Of a stretch of 64,000 bases of DNA, positions 59,071 through 64,000 are shown in pieces; position 1 is the first letter of the stretch, and each line of letters begins with the position of its first letter. A program made the position numbers and the translations under genes. This stretch comes from Phoronis australis (taxonomy: Eukaryota > Phoronida > Phoronidae): assembly GCA_002633005.1 (NCBI GenBank), contig NMRA01000125.1, positions 655,566 to 719,565 on the forward strand, in the 5' to 3' direction. A model generated the notes under the pieces. That model saw nothing but the letters and a program-made list of their open reading frames with translations, had not been told where the DNA came from and ran no database searches.

Positions 59071-61874
59071 CTTTAAAGAAGGCATGATCATGTGACCCAG
59101 TTACACTTAATGTCAGATCGGTAATACTGTACGTCAAAAATCTATCATTACATGATTTTTTCTTTCAAGAAATTACAGGTTAATGCAATGCCTTTACCCA
59201 CGTAATCTTAAAGATACCCGCTCATTCATTCTGACGGACATCAAAGTTGAGCAGTTCCATAGCATTGGCATCGGAGTATAAAATTATTTTTTGTCAAAGA
59301 TACTCCTGGTTTTAGGGAAGCAAAGATTGCCATGGGCACTAGACATCTTATGTCAGTTGTGAACCTGATTAACGAGTTTTGATTTGTCCCAAAAATACTG
59401 GCGCTGTGCCGGGCAGAGATTTGTTCATGTATAAGAGACTCAGCAAATCCAGTTTTACGAGTTTCCTTTTTTAGAAGTACTATTTTATAAGATACGTTAG
59501 AGCAAATGCACTAGCACCTTTAGTATTTCGCGTTATTGAGACAATCCAAAGAGACGTCCTTGGTCTATAAATGGAGGATCACAGTAAACGTGTACCGAAA
59601 GAATCTACACATTGGTTCACATGTTTTGACATTCATGAAAGCTGTACGGTCCTCTAAGCAGAAGAAACTCATTATTATATTTCTTGGCAACTACCATGGA
59701 GTTATAAAACCACCAGTGGCTATTATTTCGGAGTCAATAATTCGCAATAGTTGAGGCTCATACCTTCATATTGGCCGCTGCTTAGGTAACTCCATCTTAA
59801 TTTTCTACCTCAGACGTCTTGATAGGCGGGTGCAATGACCGTTCCACAGGTTCACGCGTCAACACAAACAATTATTGAACGGACACGTGACAGGTTATTG
59901 CACGGGAAAGAAAACTGAGTATGCGAAGAAATGTGGATTAAATCTTTAATACGTGGTGTAAATACATTAAATCCCACGTGTTTTGATATGGCTGCTGTTA
60001 TTAGCCGAGGACGCTGCCGCTGCCACTAGTATTTTCACGAGGTCGAAGGTGAAGTGAAAATACCTACTCACGGCGGAGCAACCCGCCTACCGCATTTACA
60101 ATATTGAATTCACATTTTTTCGTCAACTAGATTCTCTTTGCCATACTATCACAGTGACACGATGTGTCGTAGACAGTGCGAAAAATTGAATATCACCTGC
60201 TTAATAGTAGTAGTAATCTTGTTTTAATATGGACTGTTGAACGCATATGGTCAATGTTTACTGAACAATTTACTTGACGTACGCAACAAATCGGTCAACT
60301 ATTGACTATTTAAACTCCCTCATAATATCGTGTCTATTTTCGTTCGAAATTGTTGTGTGCGTATATTGTAGCAATTATCAAACAATGCATGTGTTTTAAT
60401 GGGGACCTGTTGACAGAAAACTTGAGGACCATGAAAGCTAGCTTTTCGAACCTTTGAGCCACAAGATTGATTTGCAGTTTTATTGACAGAACAATAATCC
60501 CGACTTAAGATCAGTTAACGCATCATTAATAACTTGGACAAGATCATTTTCTTTGAAACAAATAATGTCGTCAGTCCTCAAAATACGGAACAACCACTTT
60601 TTTACAAAGTTTGCTAAATCATCAAGAATGACTAACGCTGTGGTAAAGTTTATCAATGGCACTGGAAAGGACCACGCACAAGGAAGACAAGGCCAGAGGT
60701 GAAATATCCAAACTCGAAATAGTCCTTCTTTAATACCAACGCAAGATAAATGTCCATTATTATTCTGTGCTAAAGTATATTGTGGTTTATGCGTATGGTT
60801 TCTCCTGACCTCTTGATTCAAAGTACAAATTGGGGTAAAACCTGAGTACTCGAGTAAAAACGCGAAATTTCAGAATCGAACTTATGGTCTTAAAGCTGGG
60901 GTCATCAAGTACAAATTAGACCTAAGCAGCCATCTAGGTAAACAATAACGTACTCCAACACAGAAAAACAGACACTTCTCTTACATAAGAGTAGAACGGA
61001 AAATGTCAAAATAATTTTGATTCTGCTTTCGAGTACACAACATTTGACTCCGGACTCAGACCTTGAGCTGCGCTCCGTACACCCGAAGTACTCGCGAGAA
61101 TAAAATGTGTGATCACGAGCTTCGCTCATCAGGTGATACATGTACATGGCGATATCTCATGAAGATTTTAATTGCCTAGCTGGTCTTCCATTTTCACTGT
61201 GACGAGATTCTGGCGGTTGTGGATCCCGCTTTCTAAGATCGCCAGGACTTGTTTTAGCTGGAGAATGAGAATCATTTCAGGAGAGAAATGTTTTTACAGT
61301 GAGAAGTGACAGAAGTAGTTTTGGATGAAATCACCAAAACAGTTTTCAAAGTCAGTTAGTGACAGTGTACATTTGTATGTTTGAAAGTGGCGAGGAGACG
61401 ATCTAAGCACGGTGTTTACCTGCACTTTTAACTGACCGACTGGTGACTCATACACAATGGTTTACCGTTATGAATATGACATATCACATGCGCCCCATTG
61501 TGAGATTACAATTTTTTATGACGTATGTTTTCCAAATACTTTATTGCATTCATTCCTGTATCATAATAATAACATATTTTCGTTTACTCCTACTCTTCTT
61601 TTAACGTGTAGAAACAGAGCTTGAATCGCATTATTGCGGGGCATATATGGGACATCCAAGATATTTCACATGTTAAATGTCATTTTTTATGTGATCACAT
61701 GGACTCGTCTCGTCGGCAATGGTCTGGAATACAGTTTGATACCCGAAACTGTTTCTCAAAACTCGGGCACGTTATATCCGACCATTACCAACTCGTCGTC
61801 TACGTGTTACTCCTTTTTCTCGCTTTAGCACGTTCCCAAGGTGTCTTGTTTGTGCAGTACTACTGTAAAACTCG
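59071..61874. other. no gene recognised; one stem-loop
   Basis: The longest frame (60480-60821 minus, 113 aa) has no motif. GTATTTTCAC...GTGAAAATAC is a perfect 10-bp inverted repeat with a 15-base loop at 60029-60063, inside a locally GC-richer stretch (60005-60095). Confidence 0.4.
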
Positions 61875-62015
61875 TAGGCGGCACACCATACGGGCAGGAG
61901 GGCTATAGCTCCCACTTTATTCAGTGCTTCGCCACCCATAATTGTATATGAACGGTGCATCACGGGGGACTGGGGGACTACAGCCCCCACTTTTGTCAGT
62001 GCTGCGCCGCTCATG
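61875..62015 (+). mobile_element. palindromic mini-element dimer, second locus
   Basis: Unit 1 begins GGCGGCACACCATACGGG and contains GGCTATAGCTCCCAC, ending TTCGCCACCCAT. Unit 2 begins GAACGGTGCATCACGGGG and ends GTGCTGCGCCGCTCATG. The same two-unit order as at 33258-33404 but clearly diverged, so this is an independent locus. No TTAAA flank. Confidence 0.7.
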
Positions 62016-62634
62016 CTGCTCCGCGGATCTGCATTTCCAGCTCTCTTATTGGTCAGTCCAGAACCCTCTCTGCTGCGAATCTGTTTAAGTTCTTTCATTA
62101 TTGATGAATGGTTGTCACTTGTTCTGAGGAATGCTTTGAAATTTGACGTGTTCAACTCAATTTTCAAGTTTTTCAGTTAATCAACAACTAGTTGGATGAA
62201 CATTCACGTGCAAATCGCAGCCATACATTTAAACAAAGGAATTTTACGTGAATTAACCACGTGCCATTGTACATACTGTATTCATACAAACAGTATACTT
62301 GCATGCTCACAAGAAATAAACCAATTAACCTCCAATTTTGAAAGCCATTTTTCTGTTTTTTTGTATTTCCCCATATACATACATTCTCATCCCCAAAATT
62401 CAATCAGCCCATGTTCTCCTGTCCAATTGTCTCAGACAGGCAACCGTTGTTTTGAGTGCGCAATATCCCCAGTCATTATGTTCTCCCTTCCCGACATTGC
62501 ATGCCTCAAAACTCCAGGGACCCGATGATCCCTCTTCCCTCTTAACTCTCTGTATCTATGCTACATGCACCTAATTCCTAATTTTGGTGACATTCTAATT
62601 TTTTATACCTGGGGCTCAGAATTATTTTGTTACA
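62016..62634. other. no gene recognised
   Basis: Frames of 110 aa or less without motifs. Confidence 0.4.
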
Positions 62635-62887
62635 TGTGCGCACCCAGGGGTGCTCGGGGGGGGGCTCGAATAAGCCCCCCAATTGGCAATGGGCACAAGG
62701 GTTCGTCTTAGAGAACCAAAACGTACGAAAAAATTAGAACTGAGAAAAAAGTCCACTAAAGAGACACGAACAACCAAAACTGAGCGAATGCACAATTCAT
62801 AGTTGTGAAAGTACCTTGTAAATCTTAGTAGAAGGTCCACATTCTCAACAATTCGAGCCCCCCATTTTTAGGCTGAGTGCGCGCCTG
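62635..62887. mobile_element. MITE, TGCGCGCACCCA family, copy 2
   Basis: The left end reads TGTGCGCACCCA and the right end TGAGTGCGCGCCT, a slightly decayed form of the copy at 10839-11037. Internal AACTGAG, AAAGTCCACTAAA and GCACAATTCA are shared. A G-run and C-run (GGGGGGGGGCTCG ... CGAGCCCCCC) just inside both ends lengthen the inverted repeat. Confidence 0.8.
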
Positions 62888-64000
62888 TGTTAGCCGTCTA
62901 TTTTACCTTTTATTAAAATCTGGCCTTAATTTTGTTCATGTCTTTTTAAACAAAAGCATGAATTCCTGAAAAAACAAATAACACATTTCTCACATACAAC
63001 AATGACGCTCATCATTACATTTGGAAACAAACGTCAAAGTGCCTTTTCAATCTCATGCAGTAGACAGCATTAGCTTATCTAAAAGCCAAGCATGAAATAA
63101 CTCAAAGACAAAACAAGACGAAATAGTCTGTCATCTGTGACTCATAAGTTTGCTCAGTTCGGTTTAAGCATCGCCGTGTACTCATTAGCAGCACGGATGA
63201 TATCTAACACAAGTACAAACACGCTATCTGGTGTTTTTTCCGGAAAAGTATCGTTTTGGTGTACGTTGGTGCGTAAACCTAATATATTTAAGCGCGCAAG
63301 ATGTCACGCACCAGTCGAAGAACATGAGTTACAGAGGACCCCGAGCTCAGGAAGCACAGGGGTGGAGGAACGTAATGACGGGGTTATCAGGATAACGGGG
63401 GGCATTGCTTGGTAAACAATATCCCTGAAAATACAACTGATGCATTTTGAATATTTAGCAATGTCGTTCATTTAACATTTGGAAACAAACGTCATTGGGA
63501 CTTAGGGACGATCTCATTTTTTCAAATAGCATTGATGCTGGTGCATTAATCAATCCACTATATATTGCCACACCATACTTTAAAGTCAAATCAACATTGC
63601 ATGAATGCATCAACATTCTAGAGTATAAAGATGTTCTTTAGAATGGTCAAAACCACAGGTGTCACTACTTATATAATTTGATAACACCGTAACATCGATT
63701 TGCCACGTGACACTTTGGGATTCACAATAATTCTGTTAAGTCATGCGCAGTAAATGTTGTGTTGATACAATGCAAGTGTTTGGACGACAATCTTGATGAT
63801 ATCAGAAGTCATGTCTGGAAGCAAGATTGTCAGTCGTTACCACAATACTGTGTTAAATTATTTTTTAAACAGGGTTTCTCAACTGCACTGATGAAAATTG
63901 TGTGTATATCTTATGACTTAATGCAAATAGATTAGCCAAATTTAACAGACAATTTTAACGGAAATGTACAAGTTAGAACATAAAGATTCTTACTTCCTTT
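62888..64000. other. no gene recognised
   Basis: One 92-aa frame (63137-63415) without motifs. Nothing else seen. Confidence 0.4.

Noticed and set aside
60480-60821. 113-codon minus-strand frame with a plausible-looking acidic helix region
   Set aside because: No motif, length within chance, start and end not tied to splice or promoter signals.

Overview
This window looks like nuclear DNA from an animal, most likely a marine invertebrate with a large, highly heterozygous genome; an amphioxus- or hemichordate-like deuterostome or a mollusc would fit, but the sequence does not settle it. Reasons: AT-rich non-coding DNA with no long open frames, no operons or Shine-Dalgarno-spaced genes, many short-TIR DNA transposons, a decayed LINE 3' end, a broken THAP gene, long CA/TG and GAT microsatellites, and about 40 copies of the palindrome TACATGTA. 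I found no intact protein-coding gene. Apart from the LINE tail, most longer open frames are about what chance gives in 64 kb.

Layout. 0-5.5 kb: a degenerate array of ~145-bp units carrying CTCF-like cores (1.8-2.75 kb), a CA repeat, one copy of a TTAAAGGGACA dispersed element, and the first of two diverged ~0.9-kb repeats (partner at 49.2-50.0 kb). 5.86-6.72 kb: a small DNA transposon with a broken THAP DNA-binding-domain gene on the minus strand. 7.6-9.9 kb: a ~1.17-kb foldback element with ~240-bp inverted arms, plus a solo arm. 10.8-11.0 kb: a MITE whose family returns at 62.6 kb. 11-22.9 kb: mostly featureless, apart from a ~0.9-kb near-identical duplication around a single N. 22.9-24.7 kb: two hAT-like copies in opposite orientation, one containing a tRNA-like sequence. 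27.76-28.19 kb: a MITE with ~39-bp TIRs. 32.9-38.5 kb: two more N-linked duplications, containing dimers of a ~70-bp palindromic mini-element and, twice, the same LINE 3' end. 43-44.3 kb: a mini-element monomer and a second ~145-bp array. 47.0-47.35 and 54.3-54.6 kb: TTAAAGGGACA elements with tRNA-like cores. 51.9-53.2 kb: a 34-bp minisatellite and a 745-bp MITE with 26/27 matching TIRs. 57.0-59.1 kb: two copies of a ~300-bp repeat flanking an inverted minisatellite hairpin and a compound trinucleotide repeat. 61.9-62.9 kb: another mini-element dimer and the second MITE.

Six single-base N positions occur (10877, 19708, 24369, 24734, 33454, 35974). At three of them the sequence after the N re-reads sequence from before it at about 97-99% identity. 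This is best explained as unmerged haplotype contigs joined at negative-size gaps, so these duplications should not be read as biology without checking.

The most informative items are the THAP pseudogene inside a TIR element, CTCF-type motifs spread by a tandem repeat, the very short palindromic mini-elements with a TTAAA target duplication, the two hairpin-type inverted elements, and a dispersed family carrying a tRNA-like core.
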